Positions 1-7,575 of a stretch of 64,000 nucleotides of DNA are shown one piece after another. Source of the DNA: DAOTWC01 sp048499435 (GTDB lineage: Bacteria > Chloroflexota > Anaerolineae > Aggregatilineales > Phototrophicaceae); the NCBI GenBank assembly GCA_048499435.1, contig JASNZW010000003.1, positions 186,001 to 250,000 of the forward strand, read 5' to 3'. The notes under the pieces were generated by a model, which made no database searches, was not told the DNA's origin, and was given only the letters and a program-made list of their open reading frames with translations. Every line of letters begins with the position of its first letter. The first letter of the stretch is position 1. A program made the translations under genes and the position numbers.

Positions 1-988
1 GCGCATCTGCGGCATCTGTTCGCACGTCCATGCGATGACTTACTGCCAGGGGGTTGAACAGTTGGCGGGCGTCGAGGCGCCGGCGCGCGCCCAGGCTATC
101 CGCGTGCTGGTGGCCGAAATGGAACGGGTCCACAGCCATCTGCTGTGGCTGGGGGTGGCGGCGCATGAGGCTGGTTTTGACACGCTGTTTATGTACAGCT
201 GGCGTGACCGCGAAACCATCATGGACATGCTGGAAGGGCTGACCGGCAACCGCGTGAACTACTCTGCCAATGTGCTGGGCGGCGTCAAAGTTGATGTGAC
301 GGCGGCGCTGGCAGATGAGATCAGGAAGGGGCTGGACTTCCTTGAGGAGCGCACCCAGCACTATCTCAAGGTGGTGACTAACGACGAGCTGTTTCTGCGG
401 CGCACACGCGGCGTAGGGACAATGACAGCCGAGCAGGCGGAGAACTTAGGCGTTTTTGGGCCGACCGCGCGGGCGTCTGGCGTTAACCACGATATCCGCG
501 TTATCGCGCCGTATTCGGCCTATAGGGTGTTCCCCGTGACCGCTGTGGTCGAACACAACGGCGACCTGGAGGCGCGCTTTGTGGTGCGCCTGAAAGAGCT
601 GTTCGAATCGTACCGTGTCTGCCGCGCGATTGTTGATGACCTGCCGCCAGGCGACATCATAACGCCCCGCTTTCCGCGCCGCATCAAAGCCGGCGAGGCG
701 ATCAGCCGGGCGGAAGCGCCGCGCGGCGAGCTGTTCTACTACATCCGCAGCAGCGGCGGCGAGACGCCGGACCGCATTAAGGTGCGCACGCCCACGCTGG
801 CGAATATGGCATCTGTCATTAACCTGGCGGTGGGCCACCAACTGGCGGATGTGCCGCTGCTGCTGGCGGGTATTGACCCGTGCTTTTCGTGCAACGACCG
901 CGCGGTGACGTTCACCGGCGCGGAGGGTTGGACGTGGGAGCGCCTGCGGCAGCATGGCATTGACCACTATGGGAGGCCCGGCCAGTAA
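1..988 (+). CDS. Membrane-bound group 4 [NiFe] hydrogenase large subunit (5' partial)
   Basis: The open frame enters from before the window (codons in phase with base 2), so 328 C-terminal residues are visible. The first codons read RICGICSxxH, the L1 cysteine motif that binds the NiFe centre, and bases 875-900 encode DPCFSCNDR, the C-terminal L2 motif. Complex I NuoD subunits have the same fold but lack both CxxC pairs, so this is a hydrogenase, most like the HycE/EchE/MbhL group. It is followed by an overlapping NuoH-like membrane subunit, a ferredoxin and a maturation protease, as in formate hydrogenlyase and Ech loci. It should sit on the cytoplasmic face and reduce protons or oxidise H2 coupled to ion transport. 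The electron donor cannot be told because upstream subunits are outside the window. Confidence 0.9.
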   Translation, partial: RICGICSHVHAMTYCQGVEQLAGVEAPARAQAIRVLVAEMERVHSHLLWLGVAAHEAGFDTLFMYSWRDRETIMDMLEGLTGNRVNYSANVLGGVKVDVTAALADEIRKGLDFLEERTQHYLKVVTNDELFLRRTRGVGTMTAEQAENLGVFGPTARASGVNHDIRVIAPYSAYRVFPVTAVVEHNGDLEARFVVRLKELFESYRVCRAIVDDLPPGDIITPRFPRRIKAGEAISRAEAPRGELFYYIRSSGGETPDRIKVRTPTLANMASVINLAVGHQLADVPLLLAGIDPCFSCNDRAVTFTGAEGWTWERLRQHGIDHYGRPGQ

Positions 989-1911
989 TGGAACTGGTGG
1001 ATATTCTGCGCACGCTGGTTGTTATCGCGCTTTTCCCGGCAGGGTTGTTTGTGCTGATTAACGGCCTGCTGTATCAGTGGGCTAACCGCAAGATGATCGC
1101 GCGCCTGCAAAACCGGGTAGGCCCCCGCTGGTTCCAGCCGTTCGCCGACTCGCTTAAGCTACTGGCCAAAGAGGAAGTCGTGCCCGAAGGCGTGAACCCT
1201 TATCTGTTTATGGGGCTGCCGGTTGTGGCGCTGGCGGGCGCGCTGACGACGGCGCTGTACCTGCCGATCGCCGGCCTGGCGCCGGCGTACAGCTTCCCTG
1301 GCGACCTGATCGTGACCGTGTATATGCTCAGCCTGCTGACGCTGTGTACGGGCCTGGCCGGGGCTGGGACGCGCAGCCGGTTTGGGCTGGTGGGCGCGAC
1401 GCGCACGCTGACGCAGTTGTTCTCGTATGAGGCGCCGTTTCTGCTGGCGATGCTTGGCCCGGCGGTGGCCGTTGGGACGTGGCAGATAACCGGGGTGATG
1501 GACTATGCCAGCAGCCACCTGCTGCTGCTGACGCAGCCGGTGGGTTTTGTTATCGCGCTGATCGGGCTGATGGGCAAGCTGGAGATACCGCCGTTTGACG
1601 CGCCGGAAGCGGAGACCGAAATCGTGGCCGGCGCGCTTACCGAATACAGCGGGCGCGGGCTGGCGCTGTTCCGGCTGGGGCGCAGCGTGGAGCTGGTGTG
1701 TGGGCTGACGCTGGTGGCGGCCTTTTATCTGGGCGGCATTCACAGCCCGCTTGATTACCTGCTCAAGACGATGGGCCTGCTGCTGGGGCTGGCGGCTCTG
1801 CAGGCGCTGCTGGCGCGCCTGCGCATTGATCAGACCGTTGGCATGTGGTGGCGCTACGGCTCGCTGCTGGTGCTGGCGCAGTGGGCCGTCATGATTGTGA
1901 CGAGGAGTTAG
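988..1911 (+). CDS. NuoH/HycD-like membrane subunit of energy-converting hydrogenase
   Basis: 307 residues, about eight hydrophobic segments. The family signature is visible in the cytoplasmic loops: NRKMIARLQNRVGPRWFQP near residues 31-50 and GKLEIPPFDAPEAETEIVAG near 197-216, the loop that contacts the hydrogenase/NuoD-type subunit. The ATG overlaps the last base of the upstream stop codon, indicating translational coupling. In group 4 hydrogenases this protein anchors the soluble module and forms the start of the ion path. Because the upstream partner carries NiFe-binding cysteines, this is the hydrogenase paralogue (HycD/EchB/MbhM type) rather than complex I NuoH. Confidence 0.88.
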   Translation: MELVDILRTLVVIALFPAGLFVLINGLLYQWANRKMIARLQNRVGPRWFQPFADSLKLLAKEEVVPEGVNPYLFMGLPVVALAGALTTALYLPIAGLAPAYSFPGDLIVTVYMLSLLTLCTGLAGAGTRSRFGLVGATRTLTQLFSYEAPFLLAMLGPAVAVGTWQITGVMDYASSHLLLLTQPVGFVIALIGLMGKLEIPPFDAPEAETEIVAGALTEYSGRGLALFRLGRSVELVCGLTLVAAFYLGGIHSPLDYLLKTMGLLLGLAALQALLARLRIDQTVGMWWRYGSLLVLAQWAVMIVTRS

Positions 1912-1916
1912 AGCAG

Positions 1917-2342
1917 ATGCGAATGGTTTCGATGCTTAAGGACGCGCTGCAATCCGCCCTGAAGAAGCCGGCCACCGAGAATTACCCCGCTGAACGGCCT
2001 GACTCGCCGGAGCGCCTGCGAGGCCGCCTTTACTGGGACCCGGAGCGCTGCACGGGCTGCCGGCTGTGCGTGAAGGACTGCCCGGCCAACGCGATCGAGC
2101 TGATTGACATTGACCGTAAGAGCAAGCGCTTTGTGCTGCGCTATCACATGGACCGCTGCACGTACTGCGCGCAGTGCGTTGTCAACTGCCGGTTCGACTG
2201 CCTGAGCATGTCCCCTGAGGAATGGGAGCTGGCAGCCGTAAGCCGTAAGCCGTTTGAAGTCTACTATGGGGATGAGGCCGATATTGGATGGCTGCTGGCA
2301 GGAAGCCCTGAGCGCGCGCCTGAGCCGCCTGAAGAAACCTGA
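1917..2342 (+). CDS. Two-[4Fe-4S] ferredoxin subunit (NuoI/HycF-like)
   Basis: 141 residues starting at the ATG five bases after the NuoH-like stop, with GAGGAG as the ribosome binding site inside the end of that gene. Two cluster motifs are clear: CTGCRLCVKDCP at about residues 46-57 and CTYCAQCVVNCRFDC at about 81-95. The spacing and the GRLYWDPERC lead-in resemble NuoI/HycF/EchF subunits, which relay electrons to the small subunit of group 4 hydrogenases. The C-terminal 40 residues are acidic and unassigned. The end overlaps the start of the maturation protease, so the four genes form one operon. Confidence 0.87.
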   Translation: MRMVSMLKDALQSALKKPATENYPAERPDSPERLRGRLYWDPERCTGCRLCVKDCPANAIELIDIDRKSKRFVLRYHMDRCTYCAQCVVNCRFDCLSMSPEEWELAAVSRKPFEVYYGDEADIGWLLAGSPERAPEPPEET

Positions 2343-2826
2343 CGGCGCGCTGCGCGCCGCTGTTGTGGGGGTCGGCCATGACCTGCGCGGCGATGACGCT
2401 GCCGGGCTGGCGGTGGCGCGCGCGCTGGAACCGCTGCTGAACGGCTGCGACCATGTGCTGGTTGTGGAGGGCGGGCCGGCCCCGGAAAACGTGACCGGGG
2501 CGCTGCGCCGTTTTCAGCCTGACATCGTGCTGTTGATAGACGCCGCGCAGTTTGATGCGCCGCCGGGCACGGTGCGCTGGCTGGATTGGCGCGCCGCCGC
2601 CGGGTTTGGCGCGTCTACGCACGCTGGCTCGCTGAATATGGTAGGCCGGTATCTCAGCGCGGAACTGGGCTGCGAGATCGCGCTGGTGGGAATCCAAATG
2701 GGCGATAACACGCTGGGCGCGCCGCTTACGCCGGCGGTGGCGCGGGCGGCAGCCGAGTTAGCGCGAACGTTGGGCGCGCTGCTGCCTGCGCGCGGGCCTG
2801 AGCAGGGCCGGCGCGCTTTTCTATAA
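2266..2826 (+). CDS. [NiFe] hydrogenase maturation endopeptidase (HycI/HyaD family, peptidase M52)
   Basis: 186 residues from the ATG at 2266; an ATG at 2272 is also possible. Family landmarks are GVGHDLRGDDAAG (start of the Rossmann-like core with the first metal-binding acid), LIDAAQFD (second Asp) and STHAGSLN (His), matching the Asp-Asp-His nickel site known in HycI. The enzyme clips the C-terminal extension of the large subunit after nickel insertion. The usual GxGN is GVGH here, which occurs in some HycI-type proteases. It overlaps the ferredoxin gene by about 77 bases. In this window it is the last gene of the hydrogenase operon. Confidence 0.85.
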   Translation: MGMRPILDGCWQEALSARLSRLKKPDGALRAAVVGVGHDLRGDDAAGLAVARALEPLLNGCDHVLVVEGGPAPENVTGALRRFQPDIVLLIDAAQFDAPPGTVRWLDWRAAAGFGASTHAGSLNMVGRYLSAELGCEIALVGIQMGDNTLGAPLTPAVARAAAELARTLGALLPARGPEQGRRAFL

Positions 2827-2843
2827 ATGCGCAGCGGACGCCG

Positions 2844-3503
2844 CTACCCCTGATCCAGCCGGAAGCCGTGACCGCGCACGGTGACAATATACTGATGGTC
2901 AGGGTCAATCTCAGCCAGGCGGTCGCGCAGGCGGCGCACCAGCGCGTCAATCGCCTGTTCGCTGACGCCTTCGCCCACTGCCTCTGGCCACACGGTTTCG
3001 ATCACGCTGTCGCGCGTGCAGACGCGCCCCAGGTGGTTGTAGAGCAGCTCGACCAGCCGGTACTGCGGCAGGCTGAGCGGCGGGTCGAGTTCGATGTCGT
3101 TAATGAACACGCGGCGGCCTTCGCGGTCCAGGCGCAGCCGGCCGGTGAGAAGTTCAGGCGGCGCGTAGGGCAGGGGCGTGGTCGCGCCGGAGCCGACAAA
3201 GATCATGCGCGTGACCAGCGCCAGTTGTATCTCATCGCCGTCAGCCAGTTCGCGCGTGCCTTTAAGCTGCTGGCCGTTGACCCACGTGCCGTTTTTGCTC
3301 TCCAGGTCCTCAATAAAGTATCTGCTTCCCTGGCGATAAACGCACACGTGCTGGCGCGAGATCTGGCGCACGTCCAGGCGAATGTCGCATTCCTCGCCGC
3401 GCCCCAGAATCACGCTGTCTTTGTGGATGCTCAGATGCTGGTCAGGGGATTCGTCTCCGCCTTTAACGATCAGAATTGGGCGTTCCTGCGGTTTTTCGGC
3501 CAT
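2844..3503 (-). CDS. FHA domain plus winged-helix DNA-binding protein
   Basis: 219 residues. The start is the ATG at 3503, which has GGAGAG upstream; a longer in-frame extension to 3590 is not needed. Residues about 12-100 form an FHA phosphothreonine-binding domain (VILGRGEECDIRL, ISRQHVCVYR, LESKNGTWVNG). Residues about 120-219 resemble the OmpR/PhoB-type winged helix (LSLPQYRLVELLYNHLGRVCTRD, then SEQAIDALVRRLRDRL and TVRGHGFRL). It probably binds DNA under control of a Ser/Thr kinase through FHA recognition of a phosphopeptide. FHA-winged helix fusions of this type occur in Chloroflexota and Actinobacteria. The kinase is not in this window. It ends 18 bases from the convergent hydrogenase protease stop. 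Confidence 0.85.
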   Translation of the reverse strand: MAEKPQERPILIVKGGDESPDQHLSIHKDSVILGRGEECDIRLDVRQISRQHVCVYRQGSRYFIEDLESKNGTWVNGQQLKGTRELADGDEIQLALVTRMIFVGSGATTPLPYAPPELLTGRLRLDREGRRVFINDIELDPPLSLPQYRLVELLYNHLGRVCTRDSVIETVWPEAVGEGVSEQAIDALVRRLRDRLAEIDPDHQYIVTVRGHGFRLDQG

Positions 3504-3589
3504 CGTAAAACAACTCTCCAGGCAGTTGGCAAATCCACGTCGGGCGCCAGGGCGTAAAGCGCGGCGCGCGCCCCACCAATAATCATACA

Positions 3590-4279
3590 CTACTGTGCTA
3601 TCGCTTGCAGTTCGATTCTCACGGGTTCTGACTGTACAAAGCCGCTGCTGACCGTCAGCAGGCCCTGGTCAGGGAAGATGGGTGTGGCGGCGCTTCCCGG
3701 CGCTGCCATTACCTGCCCGGCGGATGTGATACGGTAGAACGCCAGGACCTGCGAGCCGCCGCTGGTGAGCGTCGGGTTGGCCAGCACCTGGCTGGCGGGA
3801 AATTCTATGCGGTGCACACAGCGCTGGCGCGGACCCAGCAGGCGGATGCCGCTTTCCGGGAACGTGGCGTAATCCTGGCGCGCGCCGCCGGTGGAAAGCG
3901 AATTGGATGGGTTAAAGACGATGCCCAGGCCGCTGGTGCCGTTGTCCCCTACGATGACCTGCTGCGGGTTGTAGACGATTGGCACCGTGCCAATTGAGTT
4001 GTTCTGCACGATGATGTTGATGACCAGCGGCGCATCCTGGCGCACCGGGCTGGCGGTGACGCGCAGGACCAGCGCGTTAGTGGCGGCGCGCCCCAGCAGC
4101 GACTGGTGATTGGCGGTGTTGTCGGCGCTGCGCAGCCAGCCACAGGGGATGCCTTCGCTCGCGTTAGGCACGAAAGCCGAAATCAGGCGCGGCATCGCGT
4201 CCGGGCCGGCGAAGAGCGCCAGCAGCACGAGCAGAAAGATGCCGATGAGGGTGTTAGGGTTATTTCCCCGCCGGGCCAC
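3590..4279 (-). CDS. Membrane-anchored extracytoplasmic protein, unknown function
   Basis: 229 residues from a GTG start 8 bases after the miaA stop. One hydrophobic segment (residues about 11-28, TLIGIFLLVLLALFAGPD) acts as uncleaved anchor or signal, leaving about 200 residues outside. The body is beta-rich with NNSIGTVPIVYNPQQVIVGDN and repeated LxVxASPVRQDAPLVINIIVQNNS stretches, resembling an immunoglobulin-like fold of the DUF4352 kind, but I cannot assign a family with confidence. It is co-transcribed with miaA and the YraN-like gene, probably only a housekeeping linkage. Confidence 0.7.
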   Translation of the reverse strand: MARRGNNPNTLIGIFLLVLLALFAGPDAMPRLISAFVPNASEGIPCGWLRSADNTANHQSLLGRAATNALVLRVTASPVRQDAPLVINIIVQNNSIGTVPIVYNPQQVIVGDNGTSGLGIVFNPSNSLSTGGARQDYATFPESGIRLLGPRQRCVHRIEFPASQVLANPTLTSGGSQVLAFYRITSAGQVMAAPGSAATPIFPDQGLLTVSSGFVQSEPVRIELQAIAQ

Positions 4280-4287
4280 GTTCTATG

Positions 4288-5223
4288 TTACTCCGTCTGC
4301 CTTGGCAGCCAGTCTTCTGTTGTCCTGATAAGCGCGGTTGTGTCGAGCGTTTCGGCATCCAGCCAGATGATGCCGGTGTCGTGCCCACGAAACCACGTGT
4401 ACTGCCGCCGGATAAACGCGCGGGTGGCGCGGCGGATGGCCGTCAGCGCGTCCTCCAGCGCGACCCCCGCTGTGAGGTGTTGGGCGAGCTGCGCATAGCC
4501 CAGCGCGCTGAGCGCCGGCAGAGAGGGATTATACCCCATATCGAGCAGGCGTTTAACTTCGTCCAGGAACCCATGCGCCAGCATAGCGTCCAGCCGCTGA
4601 TCTGCCTGGGCGTACAGCCGCTGGCGGTCCATCGTCAGGCCGTACTGCCGCAGCCGGTAGGGCGGCGGCTGTTTGCGCTGCTGCTGGCTGAACGGGCTGC
4701 CGGTCTCAATACACACCTCCAGCGCGCGCACAACCCGGCGCACGTTGCGGTGATCAATGCTGTCTGCGGCGGCGGGGTCGCGCTGGCGCAGCCTGGCGTG
4801 CAGCGCCGCAGGCCCGTGCGCGGCGGCGAAGGATTCCAGCTCAGCGCGCAGCGCGGGATTGGGCGCAACGCCGGGCGTGGTCCAGCCTTCGATTAGCCCG
4901 GTGATGTACTGACCAGTGCCGCCGACCAGCAGCGGCAGCCGTCCGCGCCGCTGGATATCGGCGATGGCCGCACCCGCCAGCGCCTGATACTGCGCCAGGC
5001 TCAGCGTTTCGTCCGGGTTGAGAATATCAATCAGGTGATGCGGGGCCTGCGCCAACTGCGCTGGCGTGGGCTTGGCAGTGCCGATATCCAGATAGCGGTA
5101 GACCTGCCGGCTGTCGGCGTTGACGATCTCGCCGCCCAGCGCCTGCGCCAGCGCGAGCGCTTGGCTGGTTTTGCCAACGGCCGTTGGCCCCAGAATAACC
5201 ACCAGCGGAAGCTTACCAGTCAA
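4288..5223 (-). CDS. miaA: tRNA dimethylallyltransferase
   Basis: 311 residues from a TTG start at 5223 that overlaps the last codons of the YraN-like gene (TTGACTGGTAAG encodes LTGK just before the P-loop). The frame stays open upstream to 5280, but that start would give a long overlap. MiaA hallmarks: GPTAVGKTSQALALAQ P-loop near residue 10, NADSRQVYRYLDIGTAKP, LVGGTGQYITGLIEG, and HRNVRRVVRALEV. The enzyme transfers dimethylallyl from DMAPP to A37 of tRNAs reading UNN codons. DMAPP would come from the mevalonate pathway whose genes lie just upstream on the same strand. Confidence 0.93.
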   Translation of the reverse strand: MTGKLPLVVILGPTAVGKTSQALALAQALGGEIVNADSRQVYRYLDIGTAKPTPAQLAQAPHHLIDILNPDETLSLAQYQALAGAAIADIQRRGRLPLLVGGTGQYITGLIEGWTTPGVAPNPALRAELESFAAAHGPAALHARLRQRDPAAADSIDHRNVRRVVRALEVCIETGSPFSQQQRKQPPPYRLRQYGLTMDRQRLYAQADQRLDAMLAHGFLDEVKRLLDMGYNPSLPALSALGYAQLAQHLTAGVALEDALTAIRRATRAFIRRQYTWFRGHDTGIIWLDAETLDTTALIRTTEDWLPRQTE

Positions 5224-5578
5224 GGCCGTTTTCCAGGTGCTGCACGATAGGCGGGCTGCCGCGCCGGATGGCGATGACAATCACGTCAATGCGCCAGTCC
5301 GCATCTTCCAGGCCCTGCTGCGCCAGATAGGCGTAAGCGGCAGTGAGCATCCGCTGGCGTTTGCGCGGCGTAATGCTCTCCAGGGCGACATCCACCGAGG
5401 CGGCGCGGCGGGTGCGCACTTCAACGAACATGAGCAGGCCGCCGTGTTCAGCGATGATGTCGATTTCACCGCCCGCGCAGCGCCAGTTTGTTGTGAGCAG
5501 CGTGCAGCCGCGCTGCGCTAAATACTGCGCGGCGGCCGCTTCGCCCTGACGCCCGATTTCAGCGGGAGATAAGCCCAT
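5213..5578 (-). CDS. YraN/UPF0102 family endonuclease-like protein
   Basis: 121 residues from the ATG at 5578. The fold is the restriction-endonuclease-like UPF0102 type: GRQGEAAAAQYLAQRGC at residues 9-25, then NWRCAGGEIDIIAEHGGLLMFVEVRTR with the catalytic-type E/D...EVR pattern (D in GEIDII, E in VEVR), and ITPRKRQRMLTAAYAYL. Biochemical roles for this family remain poorly defined. It is translationally coupled with miaA, overlapping by 11 bases. The 157-base gap upstream contains a hairpin at 5672-5703, so a separate transcript from the DUF35 unit is likely. Confidence 0.9.
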   Translation of the reverse strand: MGLSPAEIGRQGEAAAAQYLAQRGCTLLTTNWRCAGGEIDIIAEHGGLLMFVEVRTRRAASVDVALESITPRKRQRMLTAAYAYLAQQGLEDADWRIDVIVIAIRRGSPPIVQHLENGLDW

Positions 5579-5671
5579 TTGACAGCCTGTTGTCGCGTGC
5601 TGTGTTGATGATACATTAACATGGGTTGTTAGGCGAAGGGTTTGTGGCGAGAAAAGGCGCCGCTGAATCAC

Positions 5672-5703
5672 AACGGCGGCGCAGCTGCCCGCGCCGCCGT
5701 TTT
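5672..5703. terminator. GC-rich hairpin between the DUF35 unit and yraN
   Basis: An 11-bp perfect stem, AACGGCGGCGC (5672-5682) with GCGCCGCCGTT (5691-5701), and an 8-base loop. On the plus side it runs into TTTT; on the minus side, the direction of the flanking genes, the following tract is GTGATT, so it is a weak intrinsic terminator at best for the mevalonate-side transcript. Confidence 0.5.
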
Positions 5704-5735
5704 CGGTCGAACTCAGCTCAGGCCGCCAGCGGCGA

Positions 5736-6044
5736 TCATGACGAGCGCGGCAGCACCTTGCGGAATTTATAGCCGTAGATAATCATGCCTTTGCTGCCTT
5801 CGGTGGACAGCTTGCGCGTGACCATTTCAACGCGGTCGCCAATCGCGACCGGGCCGTCAAGGTCGGTAAGCTGGGCCGTGATCAGCACGCCCTCATCCAG
5901 CTTGATCAGCGCCAGCGTGTAGGGGGCCTGCTCCTCGAACCCTTCGGGCGGCTCCTGGAGCGTAGTGAAACTGTAGATTTCACCAGTCCCGGCGAAAGCG
6001 AACTGCTCAGCCGGCGGCGCGCTTGAGTGTGGGCTGACTGTCAT
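5736..6044 (-). CDS. OB-fold half of a DUF35-type protein (acyl-CoA-binding partner), Cys-free
   Basis: 102 residues. From AEQFAFAGTGEIYSFTT to VTRKLSTEGSKGMIIYGYKFRKVLP it matches the C-terminal OB-fold of DUF35 proteins, which bind CoA moieties and bridge thiolase and HMG-CoA synthase in archaea. Normally an N-terminal zinc ribbon precedes it in one chain of about 130-140 residues. Here the ribbon-like half is a separate upstream gene in the same reading frame, separated by two in-frame TGA codons. The N-terminus SPHSSAPPAEQ aligns with the usual CPHCG knuckle, with both Cys replaced by Ser. No cysteine occurs in the protein. The ATG at 6044 has only a weak ribosome site and may rely on coupling. 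Confidence 0.8.
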   Translation of the reverse strand: MTVSPHSSAPPAEQFAFAGTGEIYSFTTLQEPPEGFEEQAPYTLALIKLDEGVLITAQLTDLDGPVAIGDRVEMVTRKLSTEGSKGMIIYGYKFRKVLPRSS

Positions 6045-6056
6045 GCCTCAGCCTGT

Positions 6057-6236
6057 TCAGGCAACGGAGGACAGCGCGAGCTGGCGTTCGGCGGCGCTGG
6101 CCGCCGCCTCATGCTCAGCGGCGGGCTGGGCCACGACCTGCTGGCGCGCCTGGATGCTCACCTGGCCGTCGCTGGTGCGGAAGCCCGCGAGGCGATAACG
6201 CTGAGGGTTCAACCGCCAATGGCGTGAAATCTGCAT
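6057..6236 (-). CDS. N-terminal half of a DUF35-type protein with degenerate zinc ribbon
   Basis: 59 residues from the ATG at 6236, which has AGGAG nine bases upstream. The opening MQISRHWRLNPQRYRLAGFR is the characteristic helical start of DUF35 proteins, which is normally followed by two CxxC knuckles. Here the stretch TSDGQVSIQARQQV takes the place of the first knuckle with no Cys, and the remaining 25 residues are low-complexity Ala/Glu. The TGA at 6057-6059 and a second TGA at 6048-6050 separate it from the OB-fold gene, which is in the same frame. It is either a real split gene or a decaying fusion. The intact ribosome binding site argues that it is still translated. Confidence 0.6.
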   Translation of the reverse strand: MQISRHWRLNPQRYRLAGFRTSDGQVSIQARQQVVAQPAAEHEAAASAAERQLALSSVA

Positions 6237-6321
6237 GCTGGTTACTCCTGGTTTTGGTTCCCGTTTTAGTTCCCGGCGCTTGTGCTTTCCGGAACGAACT
6301 GGCCTCATTGTATGGGTGAAT

Positions 6322-6360
6322 GGCTATCAAAATCTATCAGAAGCGACCTGATTGCTATCA
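6322..6360 (-). promoter_or_regulatory. Repeated YTGATAG element upstream of the DUF35 genes
   Basis: On the minus strand the heptamer TTGATAG or CTGATAG occurs three times between 6360 and 6322. The last two copies are 10 bp apart. The 20-bp core at 6322-6341 matches 18 of 20 bases of a site at 9978-9997 in front of the HMG-CoA reductase gene. A TACAAT-like -10 lies downstream at 6312-6307. The two sites probably bind the same regulator of isoprenoid genes. Confidence 0.45.
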
Positions 6361-6416
6361 AAGCCTCTCAGTAAAAGCCGGCTTCAAGGCTGGATTCAGG
6401 CTGCTGGCGCGCGCTT

Positions 6417-7568
6417 TTAAGCCCGCAGCACGTGCGTGACAGCGGTGCTGCCCAGGCCGCCCAGGTTCTGGATCAGCGCGACGCGCGCGCCGGGGACCTG
6501 GTTATCGCCGGCGGCGCCGCGCAGCTGCAGGCAGGCCTCTGCTGCCTGATAAATACCTACCGCGCCGGCAGGGTTCCCCCGGCTTTTAAGGCCGCCGAAT
6601 GTGCTGATCGGCACGCTTCCTGTCAGGCCGACAGCGCCCGCGCGCGCCAGCTTCCAACCTTCGCCGCGCGCTGCGAAACCGGCGGCCTCCAGCGACAGGG
6701 TGCTGATGATGGTGAAGGCATCGTGCAGTTCAAACAGGTCCGCGTCGGCGGGGTTGATGCCAGCCTGCTGGCAGGCGCGCTGCGCCGACAGCGCGGCGGC
6801 TTTGAGGTACAGCAGGTCGGCGCGGTCGTGCAGCGCCAGCGTGTCGGTGGCGACGGCGCTGCCCGCCACATACACCGGGCGGGCGGCCAGCTCGGCGGCG
6901 CGCTGGCGCGTTGTCAGCACCACGGCAGCGGCGCCGTCAGCGTCAGGCGCGCTGTCGAACAGGTTGACCGGGTCAGCGACCATCGGCGCGCTGGCGTAGC
7001 GCCCTGGTTTGATCAGGTTGTGGAACATGGCGTGCGGGCAGCGTATGCCGTTGGCGTGCGCGTTGATCGAAAAGCCTTCAAAGGCGTCCAGCTCCAGGCC
7101 GTATTCGTGCATATAGCGCCGCATCAGCAGCGCGGCCAGCGCGGTGAGCGTTGCGCCGTGCGCGGCCTCGAAATCTGCGTCCAGGCTGACGCCGCGCGCT
7201 GTGATGCGGGCAGCGGCGATGCTGTCCGTCATTTTCTCCGCGCCGATGACCAGCGCTGTTTCAACCGCGCCCGCCGCAACAGCCAGATAGCCCGTGCGCA
7301 GCGCCGCCGCGCCCGACGCCTCAGCAGCCTCAACGCCGAAGGCTTCAATACCGACCAGCCCGGCGTAATCTGCCACCAGGGCGGCAAGCTGGGTCTGGCT
7401 GCTGATCGGGCCGCTGTAAGCGCTGCCGAGGTACAGCGCGTCAGGCCGGACACCGCCGGCGTCGGCCAGCGCCTGGCCAGCGGCGTCGGCGGCCAGCTTG
7501 CGCAGACTGGTGTCCCAATGTTCTCCTACGGGCGTCAGGCCGACGCCGATAATGGCTACTTCGCGCAT
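6417..7568 (-). CDS. Thiolase-fold protein of the mevalonate cluster, predicted inactive
   Basis: 383 residues, full length for the archaeal/SCP2-type thiolase family (MREVAIIGVGLTPVGEHW start, GFSINAHANG, NLFDSAPDADGAAAVVL, ELHDAFTIIS, GGLKSRGNPAGAVG). Two catalytic positions are changed. The nucleophilic Cys of the usual EAACASG motif is Glu83 (VEAAEASG, bases 7320-7322), and the His of the C-terminal GHP motif is Asn332 (GNP). His282 of HDAF is retained. Claisen condensation through an acyl-Cys is therefore not expected. It lies 7 bases downstream of HMG-CoA synthase and before the DUF35 genes, the order expected of the archaeal thiolase-HMGS-DUF35 complex, so a scaffold role is possible. 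Automatic annotation would call it acetyl-CoA acetyltransferase. Confidence 0.87.
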   Translation of the reverse strand: MREVAIIGVGLTPVGEHWDTSLRKLAADAAGQALADAGGVRPDALYLGSAYSGPISSQTQLAALVADYAGLVGIEAFGVEAAEASGAAALRTGYLAVAAGAVETALVIGAEKMTDSIAAARITARGVSLDADFEAAHGATLTALAALLMRRYMHEYGLELDAFEGFSINAHANGIRCPHAMFHNLIKPGRYASAPMVADPVNLFDSAPDADGAAAVVLTTRQRAAELAARPVYVAGSAVATDTLALHDRADLLYLKAAALSAQRACQQAGINPADADLFELHDAFTIISTLSLEAAGFAARGEGWKLARAGAVGLTGSVPISTFGGLKSRGNPAGAVGIYQAAEACLQLRGAAGDNQVPGARVALIQNLGGLGSTAVTHVLRA

Positions 7569-7575
7569 TGTTCGC

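Noticed and set aside
1..988. Complex I NuoD identity for the first gene
   Set aside because: Both NiFe-binding CxxC motifs are present, which NuoD lacks, and a hydrogenase maturation protease is in the operon.
6045..6060. Selenocysteine read-through joining the two DUF35 halves
   Set aside because: Two in-frame TGAs lie 9 bases apart, no SECIS-like hairpin was found, and the second half has its own ATG.
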